NCBI GenBank assembly: GCA_019113175.1
Contig: DXHY01000005.1
Coordinates: 1-51,018, forward strand
Length of the DNA stretch: 51,018 nucleotides
Source of the DNA: Candidatus Eisenbergiella stercoravium
GTDB taxonomy: Bacteria; Bacillota; Clostridia; Lachnospirales; Lachnospiraceae
Direction of reading: 5' to 3'
Shown: piece after piece, positions 18,198 to 27,327 of the stretch
How positions within the stretch are numbered: position 1 is the first letter of the stretch
Layout: each line of letters starts with the position of its first letter
Translations under genes and position numbers: made by a program
Notes under the pieces: generated by a model
What the model saw: the letters and a program-made list of their open reading frames with translations, nothing else
Databases searched by the model: none
What the model was told of the DNA's origin: nothing

Positions 18198-19280
18198 ATG
18201 AAAACCCGAAAAGCCATAGCCGTTTTACTCATGATATCCCTCCTGTTTTTATCCGTTTTGAGCGGATGCTCATCCGGAATTTCGGATGATGCTAAAACGG
18301 AATATGAAAATCAGATTCAGCAGCTTCAGGAGGAAATAGACAGGCTGAATGAGCAGCTCGCACAATATACCGGTTCCGAAGCGACAACGGAAGAAACTGT
18401 AGTCCCTCCTGCAGAAACAGCTTCATCCGCAATTGCCGAAAACACTGAAAACGCTCAGGAATCTCAGACTGTACCGGATAATCCTGCCGAACCTGAAGAA
18501 ACTTCTGAAAATACAGAAAACGATGACCGGACGCAGATCGTTGTTTTCGGGGACAGTATCTGGGACAGCACACGGGATGAAACCGGAATAGCCTATCTTG
18601 TATCACAGTATACGGGTGCCGATGTTTACAACTGTGCAATCGGCGGTACCAGAGCCACTCTGAAGGCCGGCGAATCCTCTGAAAATTATGATACCTGGGA
18701 TTCCACCTCCCTTTCCGGCATGGTGAATGTGGCCATCGGAAAGGTTGATCCGGAAATATTCCTTGAGGGTTATATTACAGGGGGTATTATTCGGAACATC
18801 GATTTTTCTAAAACGGATTATTTCATCATTGCCTATGGACTGAACGATTATTTTGCCGGCGCTCCTTTAAATGCCGACAATCCCAATTCCTGGGACGCCC
18901 ACGGATATGGCGGCGCGCTGCGATTTGCAGTTGACCGGCTGAGGAATGCTTATCCGGATGCTCAGATTTTACTGATTTCTCCAACCTACTGTCAGTTCTG
19001 GAAAGACGGATATATGTATACGGACAGCAACATGAAAGATTTTGGAGGCGGTACGCTGACTGACTACGCCAATGTATGTCAGAATGTAGCGGAAACTCAG
19101 AATACGCTTTTCATTGACGGCTATTCTACTCTGGGAATTAACACTTATACCGCTGAGGACTATCTGGAAGACGGCGTTCATCTGACCGCGGCCGGCCGGG
19201 AGTTATATGCCAAAGCTGTTTCCAGCTGTCTGAAATATGGAAAGCCCGGAGAGGTATCCGGAAATTCTGTTTACTATTGA
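18198..19280 (+). CDS. lipoprotein with SGNH/GDSL hydrolase domain
   Basis: About 360 residues. A signal peptide ends in a lipobox (LSVLSGC), so the protein should be lipid-anchored outside the cell. A short coiled coil (NQIQQLQEEIDRLNEQL) and a Glu/Thr/Ala-rich linker (to about residue 110) hold the enzyme away from the membrane. The SGNH domain has VVFGDSIWD (nucleophile Ser), a block-II Gly in IGGTRA, YGLNDY (GxND) and DGVHLT (Asp-x-x-His). Such enzymes remove or transfer acyl groups, so it may trim O-acetyl groups from the glycan made here. I prefer ATG 18198 after AGAGGAAAC over ATG 18186. Confidence 0.88.
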   Translation: MKTRKAIAVLLMISLLFLSVLSGCSSGISDDAKTEYENQIQQLQEEIDRLNEQLAQYTGSEATTEETVVPPAETASSAIAENTENAQESQTVPDNPAEPEETSENTENDDRTQIVVFGDSIWDSTRDETGIAYLVSQYTGADVYNCAIGGTRATLKAGESSENYDTWDSTSLSGMVNVAIGKVDPEIFLEGYITGGIIRNIDFSKTDYFIIAYGLNDYFAGAPLNADNPNSWDAHGYGGALRFAVDRLRNAYPDAQILLISPTYCQFWKDGYMYTDSNMKDFGGGTLTDYANVCQNVAETQNTLFIDGYSTLGINTYTAEDYLEDGVHLTAAGRELYAKAVSSCLKYGKPGEVSGNSVYY

Positions 19281-19319
19281 TTCCGTAAAAGAATGGGAAA
19301 ATAAGCAGACATAAAATTT

Positions 19320-19363
19320 AAAAAGGAAAGAATTTTCTGTTTTCAGAATTTTCTTTCCTTTTT
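19320..19363. terminator. bidirectional terminator between convergent genes
   Basis: AAAAAGGAAAGAA and the complementary TTCTTTCCTTTTT form a 20-bp-per-arm palindrome (19320-19339 and 19344-19363) with a TTTT loop and two mismatched positions. The A-run on one side and T-run on the other allow termination on both strands. It separates the plus-strand lipoprotein gene from the end of the 28-kb minus-strand operon. Confidence 0.85.
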
Positions 19364-19383
19364 GCTCTTCTCCTGCCGCATCA

Positions 19384-21657
19384 TCAGAATCTTTTCTTTT
19401 CAATTCTCCTGTTCTCCAGCCAGATATAAAGTGCCCACAGAAGCGTGCCACAGACAGTACATGCCGTTCCTGCCATCAGATCATGATTTTTCCAGATAAA
19501 GCGGATCCTGTTTTCCCCTTTCTCAGCTGGCACTGCCATCATGCCGTTGGATTCCAGTATCTGAACCGGCTCCCCGTTTACCTGCGCACGGAAACCGTCG
19601 TCATAGGGTACGGTGAACAGGACGTATCCATCCTCCCGGGCGTTCAGAGAAGCGGTGAAACCGTTCGAATCCTTTTTCAGACTGTGTATGCCATCAGCCT
19701 CACGCTTCTGCACCAGCGTATCTTTCTGTTCTGCCATCAGTCCGCCATCCAATGCAGGATCGTATTCTTCCAGCACATGCTCCACCTCTTTCTCATGTCT
19801 GTCCGGCACGATCAGACAGCGAAGCATCGCTATGGCACGAAGTTCTTTTGGGATTTTATGAAAATCCGTTTCCGTCATATAAGTATGATATACACTGCCG
19901 ACAGGCATTGCGTTTTCATATTCACAGAGGTAAAACCTCTTCTTTCCAAAGGAAGCTTCCTGCAGAATAACCGCATCTTCCTCCGGCTGCGCCGTCACAT
20001 AATACTTTCCTCCCAGAAGCTCCCTTGTCCCGTCCGGTCCCTCTGGAGAAAAAATAGGGCGGGGAGATCCAATCGCTTCATAAAATCTGAAAATGGAACC
20101 GCTCACCATGGAAGTAAAGGAACCGGTTCCCGGCAGCGCATTCGCCATAAGCAGCGTATTGTCACTGCTGGCAATGCGGTACCGTTCATCCGGAAGTGAG
20201 AACTGTCCAAATGCCTTCAGCCTGTCATAATACTCCTGCGGGCTCTGCCCGGAGTCACGCTGATACAGCCAGGCAGTCATGCCTGTAGTGAAAATGCAGA
20301 ATGCCAGGATTCCTGTTCCCACACATGCCATATACTGCCTCTGCTTTCTGATAGCACCCACAATCAGACCGGTCAGCAGCACGCCTGCGGTTCCGGTAAT
20401 AGACCAGGTCAGAAAAACATCCTTCTGATAGATCAGCTGATACCTGTTTTCCGACCACCAGAAAGATCCGACCGTCATCGCCGTCATAAATAACCCCAAT
20501 ACAGTGCAGACGCTTTTGACCGGGTATTCCCGCCTGTTTTCCAGAACAACAGCCGAGGCCAGGCTCATCAGAAGAATCAGCATGAACAGCCATCTGTGAT
20601 AATTCGTATCGGAAAACAGCCCGAAAACGCTGTTCAGCAGCGGTATCCCTGTCATAACCGTCCCGCCTGCCAGAAGAATGGAGAGCCAGTCCCTTTTCTT
20701 CTTCAGAATATAGCAGAGCGGAAGCGACAATCCTGTCATAGGCAGATAAGCTGACCAGGAAGACCAGTCGTACTCTTTGATGCAGGACTGGGCACTCATC
20801 AGCTCTCCCGGAAAGAGCAGAGCCCGCACTGCCTGCAGATAATCCCGGTTTCCGCCATAAAACCAGTTGGAAACCTGCAGGTGATTGGTCAGCCTGGGAT
20901 TTTCCAGCGTGAACAGCACGGAAGGAAGAAACAGCACTCCCGCCATCATAATACCGAGAAGCCCCTCCAGCAGACAGCTTCCGATCAGCCTTCTCCTTTT
21001 CCAGAGATGACCTCCCTCCCGCACCAGAAAGTAAAAAATCAAAAAGATCACTTCCTGAATCAGGAAATAATAATTCACGAAGGCATTGACCGCAACTCCC
21101 AATGCCAGCGCTCCCTTCTTTCCTTCCCGTGACAGCTTCTCATACCCGGTCAGCATCAGTGGGAAAAAGGCTACCGCGTCATGAAAATGATGAAAAATCA
21201 GGTTCACGGATTGAAATCCCGCAAATGCATAGAGCATGGCTCCAAGCGCCGCGTATTTCTTCCCGACGAACCGTTTCAGATAAGAATAGGCGCATACTGC
21301 CGCAGCGGCATATTTCGCCATATACAGCCAGCCTGTGACATAGGGATAATGCTCTGCGGAAAACAGGAAGGAAATCCAGGCAAAGGGGCTTCCAAATACA
21401 TAAAATCCAAAGGCACCGATCAGACTGGAACCCAGATCAACGGACCAGCTCCAGCCGGTATTCCCGCTTTTTACTGCTCTATTCGCCAGCATGTGAAACG
21501 GAATCTGCTGTTCATTGAAATCATTTCCCAGTGTAAAAATCCCGTCTCCCCGTATCAGCAGTATGGCAAAGCTCAGCATCGCCACAAAATATCCTAATAC
21601 AAAAACCTGTATATACCCGGATTTCCAAAATTTTTCCAGCTTCCCTGTTGTTCTCAT
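19384..21657 (-). CDS. YfhO family membrane protein
   Basis: 757 residues with about 12-13 spans and a soluble extracytoplasmic C-terminal part before the last span. After the first span it has IFTLGNDFNEQQIPF, with the acidic residue in the first outer loop as in YfhO proteins, then WSWSVDLGSS. The C-terminus has GYVLFTVPYDDGFRAQVNG, the characteristic beta domain, followed by GENRIRFIW. YfhO in Bacillus/Listeria glycosylates lipoteichoic acid from lipid-phosphate sugar. Here it may add a branch sugar outside the membrane. It is the last gene of the long operon, 57 bp after the GT11 gene, with AGGAGG upstream. Confidence 0.88.
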   Translation of the reverse strand: MRTTGKLEKFWKSGYIQVFVLGYFVAMLSFAILLIRGDGIFTLGNDFNEQQIPFHMLANRAVKSGNTGWSWSVDLGSSLIGAFGFYVFGSPFAWISFLFSAEHYPYVTGWLYMAKYAAAAVCAYSYLKRFVGKKYAALGAMLYAFAGFQSVNLIFHHFHDAVAFFPLMLTGYEKLSREGKKGALALGVAVNAFVNYYFLIQEVIFLIFYFLVREGGHLWKRRRLIGSCLLEGLLGIMMAGVLFLPSVLFTLENPRLTNHLQVSNWFYGGNRDYLQAVRALLFPGELMSAQSCIKEYDWSSWSAYLPMTGLSLPLCYILKKKRDWLSILLAGGTVMTGIPLLNSVFGLFSDTNYHRWLFMLILLMSLASAVVLENRREYPVKSVCTVLGLFMTAMTVGSFWWSENRYQLIYQKDVFLTWSITGTAGVLLTGLIVGAIRKQRQYMACVGTGILAFCIFTTGMTAWLYQRDSGQSPQEYYDRLKAFGQFSLPDERYRIASSDNTLLMANALPGTGSFTSMVSGSIFRFYEAIGSPRPIFSPEGPDGTRELLGGKYYVTAQPEEDAVILQEASFGKKRFYLCEYENAMPVGSVYHTYMTETDFHKIPKELRAIAMLRCLIVPDRHEKEVEHVLEEYDPALDGGLMAEQKDTLVQKREADGIHSLKKDSNGFTASLNAREDGYVLFTVPYDDGFRAQVNGEPVQILESNGMMAVPAEKGENRIRFIWKNHDLMAGTACTVCGTLLWALYIWLENRRIEKKRF

Positions 21658-21714
21658 GAAACACTTTTCTTCCTCCTGAAATCTTCTCTCCCTCTCATTT
21701 ATCCTCCGATTTTT

Positions 21715-22650
21715 CTACAGCACCTTCCCCATCTCATCCACCAGCACCCAGCCCTCCCAGAGCTCATGCATCCGGACCGGATCGATCACCTGGCTGTTCT
21801 TGTGCTTCGCCGGACGGATGGTGATCTTATCCTCCCGTCCGTTCAGTCTGGCTCCCCAGAAGCTGAAGGTGCTGTTGGCGCAGATATTGGCCCGGCAGCT
21901 GCTCATCAGTTCGCAGTCAAAGAAGCTGTCCGCTCCCCGGTTCCAGTCCACAATGGTGTATTCCGCCCCCTGAAAATGCTCCTTCAGATAGGCGGGATCG
22001 TCCGAGAACATGTAAAAATGCGTATCCGGAAGCTGTTCCCGCACATAATTCATCGCCGTTTCATAATAGGCATCCGTGCAGATGCCGCCGAACATGCCCG
22101 CATTTTCCGGATCCAGGTAGTCGCCTCTGCGGATGTGGACGCTGACGGAGTTTTCCTGCTCCATCCGTTCCATCGTATGGATATTCTGAGGATTTCCGCT
22201 TTCCGGAAAGCGGATCTTCTCCCGCAGCAGGGACATGATATCGTGATAGTATTTCTCACAGGCCCAATGGCCCTCCAGATATCTGTCTGTAAAAGAAAAA
22301 ATCTCCGGATGGTACATATCGGTTTCGTAAAAATGTTTATCTGAGGCAGGATTCAGTTTCCTTTTCATCTTGCCAAGGAAGCCCGTCAGTCCGGAAAGGC
22401 CGCCCGCTCCGGATAGGGCACCCTTTCCGAGAAGCGCTTCGCATTCTTCCCGGGAGGCCTTCTCAAACTGCAGGTTATCAAACTGGCGGAGCTCAAGACT
22501 GCGCTTCGCCAGCACCTTCTCCTGTTGCGCGGCATCCTCAAACCAGGAAATATCCAGCTTCGTCTCTTTTCCGAGCGCCCGGAATTTTTCATATAACGCA
22601 TACTGCTGCAGCTGGTTTCCCAGTCCGCCCATCACCTTGATGATAATCAT
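21715..22650 (-). CDS. GT11 alpha-1,2-fucosyltransferase-like
   Basis: 311 residues. The N-terminus MGGLGNQLQQYALY is the GT11 donor-loop motif; HIRRGDY at about residues 172-178 is the family's motif I for GDP-fucose binding; NSTFSFWGARLNG is the conserved C-terminal motif. It probably transfers L-fucose (or a similar GDP-sugar) in 1,2 linkage to the repeat unit. ATG 22650 is chosen over the upstream opening at 22692 because it directly precedes the first conserved strand. A Gly/Leu/Ala-rich stretch near residues 78-93 looks like a loop expansion. Confidence 0.88.
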   Translation of the reverse strand: MIIIKVMGGLGNQLQQYALYEKFRALGKETKLDISWFEDAAQQEKVLAKRSLELRQFDNLQFEKASREECEALLGKGALSGAGGLSGLTGFLGKMKRKLNPASDKHFYETDMYHPEIFSFTDRYLEGHWACEKYYHDIMSLLREKIRFPESGNPQNIHTMERMEQENSVSVHIRRGDYLDPENAGMFGGICTDAYYETAMNYVREQLPDTHFYMFSDDPAYLKEHFQGAEYTIVDWNRGADSFFDCELMSSCRANICANSTFSFWGARLNGREDKITIRPAKHKNSQVIDPVRMHELWEGWVLVDEMGKVL

Positions 22651-22746
22651 CGTTTTCTCTCTTTTCTGACAAATCCGTTTATTGTCACACAATTTTGCAA
22701 AGTAATCCCTGCGGTATCTTAACCGCAGCGCTTCCGCGTCTGCTCC

Positions 22747-23787
22747 TCAATGTCCCGACATCCATCTGTCATACAGGCTGAATGCCAGCTTTCCGGCCAT
22801 ACAGCGGAGCGTATCCGGCCTTTTCATGATCCACAGTATCATCCGGTTCGCCCGTTCCTGAGCCCGGATGTCATACTGTTTCAGGCTGTCGCCCATATGC
22901 TCCCTGCGGCAGAGCTCCGCAATCCGTCCTGCATAGCCTTTCTTTCCACCGCGCAGCTCATTCTTGACGGAAAGCATGGTCAGATAGATGCTCTCCCTCT
23001 CCTGCTGCGTTTTTCCATTTTCCACCTTTTTCGCTTCCAGAATGATCCGGATGGTGCGGTTCAGTCCCCGGATTCCTTCGGCCATTTTCGGATCATATTT
23101 GTGAACCATGGAGGCCGGATTGTAAAAATAATGATAATACAGGGCATCCTTTAAGATCACAAGCCTTCTGCAGTCGCAGAGGGCGGAAAGCACGATAATC
23201 ACGTCCTCACCCATTCTGAGCTCAGGATTGCAGAACTGCAGGTTATCCGTGATCAGCTCCCTGGAAAAAAGCTTCATGCAGCGTGACATGGAAACGGTCC
23301 TTCTTTCATTTCCAAGAAGCTCCGTCTTCACTTCTGTTTCCAGCCTTTTTCCTTCGTAAACGCCTGGAGCAAGCTCATGGCGGCATTCCTCTTTTCCGTT
23401 CGGGCGTTCAATTACAAAATTGCAGCAGACAATCTCTCCCGTCTCTCCCGACGCGCCTTTCACAAGCTCTTCCACCATGCAGGCGTCAATCCAGTCATCG
23501 CTGTCCACAAACATCAGATATTCTCCGGAGGAACGCTCTACTCCCGCCATCCATGCGCTCACCAGGCCGCCGTTGGGCTTATGAATGACCTTCACCCTGG
23601 AATCCTGCTTCGTATAAGCGTCACACATCCGCGGGCTGTCATCCTGCGCGCCGTCGTCCACCAGAATAACTTCCAGCCTGTGAAAGGTCTGTGTCAGGAT
23701 GCTGTCCACACATTTTTTCAGAAAATTCTGTGCATTATAGACCGGAACGATGATACTGACCGTTTTTTCAGGTATTTTTTCTTTCAT
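22747..23787 (-). CDS. family 2 glycosyltransferase
   Basis: 346 residues. VSIIVPVYNAQNF at about 10-22, VDDGAQDDS near 43-51, HKPNGGLVSAWMAG and the metal-binding FVDSDDW at about 93-99 are the standard GT2 set; GEDVIIVLSAL holds the acceptor-side acidic pair. The C-terminal 100 residues are helical and basic. ATG 23787 overlaps the GT4 gene before it by 20 bp. It likely adds one sugar to the cytoplasmic lipid-linked unit; which one is unknown. Confidence 0.88.
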   Translation of the reverse strand: MKEKIPEKTVSIIVPVYNAQNFLKKCVDSILTQTFHRLEVILVDDGAQDDSPRMCDAYTKQDSRVKVIHKPNGGLVSAWMAGVERSSGEYLMFVDSDDWIDACMVEELVKGASGETGEIVCCNFVIERPNGKEECRHELAPGVYEGKRLETEVKTELLGNERRTVSMSRCMKLFSRELITDNLQFCNPELRMGEDVIIVLSALCDCRRLVILKDALYYHYFYNPASMVHKYDPKMAEGIRGLNRTIRIILEAKKVENGKTQQERESIYLTMLSVKNELRGGKKGYAGRIAELCRREHMGDSLKQYDIRAQERANRMILWIMKRPDTLRCMAGKLAFSLYDRWMSGH

Positions 23788-24955
23788 TATCAGACTTTAT
23801 CTCCCAATGAAGGCTTTCATTCAGAATATTCAGGACTTTTTCGTTCACCTTTCTGTAATCAAACTGGAGGGATTTTTCATATGCCTTTTCCGAATATCTG
23901 TCGTAGCCGGCCAGAATCCGGTCCGCAGCATCTCTGATTCCCTGTGCGGTTCCATCCGTCACCTCACTGTCGCTTCCAAAGGTGAGCGCTTCATGAATTC
24001 CTCCCACATCCGTGGTAATCACAGGCATTCCGGTACGGATGGCCTCCAGGATGACCATGGGCATCCCCTCCGAGTCGGAATTCATCACCAGGATATCAGA
24101 GCTGCGCATGAACCGTTCCACTTCGTCCGGCTCGACGGCTCCCAGAAGCCGTATTCTTTCGCTGCCGCGCGCCTCTTCCTCCAGCTTCTGCCGCTCTTCT
24201 CCGTCTCCCAGAATGCTGAGCGTACAGGGTCTGTGATATCCCTTTACCGCTTCCATGATGGTGCCGATCCGTTTTCCTTCGGACAGCCGCCCCACAAACA
24301 GGAAGCGTACCTCCTGTTCAGAATTCTGCCGGAAAGACGGATGCCGCTCCTGTCTGCTGCGGCAGACAATGGAATTTCTCACAAGGATGACACGCCGGTT
24401 ATAGGCACTGTAGTCCTTCTCTGTTCCCCTGTCCAGTACGAACACGGCGGTGCTTTTTTTGATCACCTGCATCAGAAACTCCTGGAACATCAGACGGATG
24501 AAGGGGGCCTTTTTAAAAAAGCGTACCCGCTGCCACATGTTCAGATAGGTGCCATGGGAGAACACGTAGCAGACCGCGCCGGGCCGCATGAGGCGTACTG
24601 CGGCAAAGGCCTCCGGTGTATGGATGTAATTGCAGTCCTCTTTTTTCAGCCCGATCAGCTTCCGGTACTTCCAAAGCCCCTTCACATATTCCAGCCGGAG
24701 AGATTTTTTCACATTTCCCAGATCAGACTCCGCCTGCACCACGGCAAGGAACGAGAAGGTTCCGGAGGCGGTTGTAATTTTCTGTATTTTCCCGACTTCT
24801 TCCGGATCGCAGGAAACTCCTGCCAGCAGCACATTTTCACAGTATTCCGGACAGGCTTCCGCCAGATAACGGAGAAAATTTTTAATGCTGGTCAGCTGCC
24901 CTCCCACCGGATAGTCCCGGAAGTTGCAGGTATCATATAAAATCAGACGGTTCAT
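23768..24955 (-). CDS. family 4 glycosyltransferase
   Basis: 395 residues. The N-terminal domain includes FRDYPVGGQLTSIKNFLRYL and FSHGTYLNMW; the C-terminal domain has FLFVGRLSEGKRI, GDGEERQKLE and the E-x7-E motif in SDSEGMPMVILEAI. The reading frame opens earlier at 25063, but ATG 24955 overlaps the stop of the GH105-like gene (ATGA) and follows GGAGGAAGTGGA, so it is the start. The tight coupling ties this transferase to the hydrolase-like gene. Confidence 0.88.
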   Translation of the reverse strand: MNRLILYDTCNFRDYPVGGQLTSIKNFLRYLAEACPEYCENVLLAGVSCDPEEVGKIQKITTASGTFSFLAVVQAESDLGNVKKSLRLEYVKGLWKYRKLIGLKKEDCNYIHTPEAFAAVRLMRPGAVCYVFSHGTYLNMWQRVRFFKKAPFIRLMFQEFLMQVIKKSTAVFVLDRGTEKDYSAYNRRVILVRNSIVCRSRQERHPSFRQNSEQEVRFLFVGRLSEGKRIGTIMEAVKGYHRPCTLSILGDGEERQKLEEEARGSERIRLLGAVEPDEVERFMRSSDILVMNSDSEGMPMVILEAIRTGMPVITTDVGGIHEALTFGSDSEVTDGTAQGIRDAADRILAGYDRYSEKAYEKSLQFDYRKVNEKVLNILNESLHWEIKSDNERKNT

Positions 24956-26082
24956 TCCACTTCCTCCAGCATGGCAAACAGCTTCAGCGCAGGGCCGTCT
25001 CCCCAGGGGTAGCTGCCATAACGCTGCGGATATTCGGCAAAGGCCATACATTCTGCGGAGCACTGCTCCACCCTTCCGTTTTTCATGCAGGAAAGGAGGA
25101 ATTCAGCGGCCGCCTTCACCTGCTCCGCCCAGTCCTCTTCCAGGCAGCCCCTGCGGATTCCGGCCAGTATCGCGCAGGCGATCATCGCCGTCGCCGAAGT
25201 ATCTGCGTGGCCCTCCGAGGCCGGAAGGAGCCAGGAAAAACTGCCATCCTGCCTCTGATATTCCGCCACGGCCCGCGTCAGGCGCTGCAGATGACCCTGC
25301 ATGAAAGGAAACTGGGGCGTCTGCTCGGGCAGGCAGGACAGCGTTTCCGCAATTCCCATCATCAGCCAGCCAACCGCCCTGCCCCAGCCCACAACACCGT
25401 ATTTCATTCCGGTTCTGCTGTCGAAGCCGTGATAGGGTAGTCCGGTTTTTTCATCCATACCGCAATCCAGGAAATGAACGATCTGCATCACACCAAGCTT
25501 TACAAGCCCGCTCTCTCCCCTGAGATTTCCATACCGGCACAGAAAAGGGGCTGTCATGCCTATGGTATCCGCATATATATGGCTCATATCCTTCCTTCGA
25601 TAGGGAATGTTTTCCTGTTCATCCTTTTTATGTTCCTTAAGAAAAGCGGCGATGCGGGACGCGGCCTCCAGATACTTTTCTTCTCCCGTGCTCTCGTAAA
25701 GATCGAGCAGAGGCATCCCATTCGCCGCATTATCCACATAATAAAGAGGCATTCCTTTGCGGATCCACCTGTCGAAATATTTCTTCAGGATTTCAGCGCT
25801 TCTGCTGTCTCTGGTTACCTTCTGCAGCTGGGAAAGACCTCCGGCCAGCATGGCATTGGGCCAGGAATACCGGTCCATGGGGGGCACGGCCTGTCTGAGC
25901 AGATACTTTCTGATTCCTCTTTTCAGCCTGTCCTTTCCCGAATATGCGGGCCAGGAAAAAATTTCCACGGCCGTCTGCTCCTGCAGCGCATTGATTTTCT
26001 GTATGGTTTCCGTTCTCTGCAGAAGCTCCTGCAGCTCTTCCATGCTATTCTCCATATCCTTTTTTACGTCCATTTTCTTCAA
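24952..26082 (-). CDS. GH88/GH105-type unsaturated uronyl hydrolase-like protein
   Basis: 376 residues, an (alpha/alpha)6-barrel type sequence: WPNAMLAGGL, YVDNAANGMPLLDLYE, MSHIYADTIGMTAPFL (candidate catalytic Asp), KYGVVGWGRAVGWLMMG, QRQDGSFSWLLP, HADTSATAMIACA and YPWGDGPALKL. GH105 enzymes remove unsaturated uronyl residues from lyase products. There is no signal peptide, so the protein is cytoplasmic. Finding it in the middle of a biosynthetic operon, coupled to a GT4, is odd. I start at TTG 26082 because AAGGAAG lies eight bases upstream; ATG 26073 is the alternative. Whether it is catalytically active is not shown. Confidence 0.75.
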   Translation of the reverse strand: MKKMDVKKDMENSMEELQELLQRTETIQKINALQEQTAVEIFSWPAYSGKDRLKRGIRKYLLRQAVPPMDRYSWPNAMLAGGLSQLQKVTRDSRSAEILKKYFDRWIRKGMPLYYVDNAANGMPLLDLYESTGEEKYLEAASRIAAFLKEHKKDEQENIPYRRKDMSHIYADTIGMTAPFLCRYGNLRGESGLVKLGVMQIVHFLDCGMDEKTGLPYHGFDSRTGMKYGVVGWGRAVGWLMMGIAETLSCLPEQTPQFPFMQGHLQRLTRAVAEYQRQDGSFSWLLPASEGHADTSATAMIACAILAGIRRGCLEEDWAEQVKAAAEFLLSCMKNGRVEQCSAECMAFAEYPQRYGSYPWGDGPALKLFAMLEEVE

Positions 26083-26103
26083 AAATACAGCTTCCTTATC
26101 GCT

Positions 26104-27312
26104 TCACATGGGATCGCGGCCTTCCATCAGACGGCCGATCATCCTTCCCGCCTGTCTCGCCCGTTCCAGATAGGCTGGCATCACTGCCGTCAGCCTCCTT
26201 CGTATCGCGCTCTCCTCTTTCTGAAGCCATAAAAATCCTTCCGTCAGCTCATCCTCTCTCTGAAGCGACTGCACGGGAAGTACATAGTTTTCCCAGGTGC
26301 CAAACAGATCGAACGCAATTCCTCTCGCCTTGACCGAATATCCCAGCACAAGAGTGGGAATCAGGGAGGAATAGGCCGCGATGGTGGCGTGGGTTCTGGC
26401 ACCGATGAAAAAACGGCAGCGGGCGATGTATCCTTTCAGCACTTCACAGTCCGCATCCTCGATCATAACCACCCTGCCCGTATTCCGGAATTCCTGCCAG
26501 AGCTGCCGCAGCACGGTCCTGTCGTCATTGCTCTTCCAGACAACATGAGGGATCAGCGCCACTCCCATATCCGTTTTCTCCAGAATATAACGGATCAGGC
26601 GTCTGTAATTTTCCATTGTGATGCCCGGACTGCTTTCCCGTTCCACCACCATGGGGCTCACATTCAGCCCGACCATGTTTCCCTCTGTAAATCCCTGTGG
26701 AACGGGCATCCGCTTCGCTTCCAACAGAAAAGCGGAGTCAGGAACCAGAAAGCTTTTCTCCTTCAGCCCTGCCTGCACGAGAGCCTGCCAGGTGATGGAT
26801 TCTCTGGCGATAATGCAGGCATAGCGCTGCATATCCTCAATGATATCCGGATCCGACAGAAGCTCCGGCTCGATGGAGCAGCCAAGCAGCACCGTCATGG
26901 CCCCCTGTCCGGTGAAGAGCCGGTTGGAGCACTTCAGCTCCTTCAAAAGGATTCCGTAGCAGTAGTTGTCCCCGCCGATGGAAATGTTCATACGGCGCAG
27001 GTTTCTGCCGCACACCTCACGGAACCGGTAACGAAAGGCAGCCTCCGGATCGTGAAAAACCCGATCAAGAAGATAGTACCAGCAGTGAATGAAAAAATTT
27101 TTTCTCACCTTCCGCTCTTCCAGGATGGTCGCCTTTCCCTTCAGCGAATACGCTTCATCCTCGGCAAGGCTGTTGGTCATCACGATAGCCGGCTTCGGAA
27201 GCATCCGTATGATCGTATTCGCAATGGCCTCACAGCCGTGATTTCCGCTCCCGGCATGCATATACAGGACAATTTTATCCGTTTTTCCCTGATAACGCCG
27301 CATACTGCTCAT
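26104..27312 (-). CDS. polysaccharide pyruvyl transferase family protein
   Basis: 402 residues matching the PF04230 family (CsaB/WcaK-like). It has YMHAGSGNHGCEAIANTIIRML at the N-terminus, ISIGGDNYCYG, CIIARESITWQAL, VPDSAFLL, and near the C-terminus FFIGARTHATIAAYSSLIPTLVLGYSVKARGIA, the usual substrate-binding end of the family. Members add pyruvate ketals from phosphoenolpyruvate to sugars, giving negative charge, though some act as glycosyltransferases. Start may be ATG 27312 (GGAGGAAG just upstream) or ATG 27303. It is 21 bp before the GH105-like gene. Confidence 0.85.
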   Translation of the reverse strand: MSSMRRYQGKTDKIVLYMHAGSGNHGCEAIANTIIRMLPKPAIVMTNSLAEDEAYSLKGKATILEERKVRKNFFIHCWYYLLDRVFHDPEAAFRYRFREVCGRNLRRMNISIGGDNYCYGILLKELKCSNRLFTGQGAMTVLLGCSIEPELLSDPDIIEDMQRYACIIARESITWQALVQAGLKEKSFLVPDSAFLLEAKRMPVPQGFTEGNMVGLNVSPMVVERESSPGITMENYRRLIRYILEKTDMGVALIPHVVWKSNDDRTVLRQLWQEFRNTGRVVMIEDADCEVLKGYIARCRFFIGARTHATIAAYSSLIPTLVLGYSVKARGIAFDLFGTWENYVLPVQSLQREDELTEGFLWLQKEESAIRRRLTAVMPAYLERARQAGRMIGRLMEGRDPM

Positions 27313-27327
27313 CTTCCTCCAGTTTTT

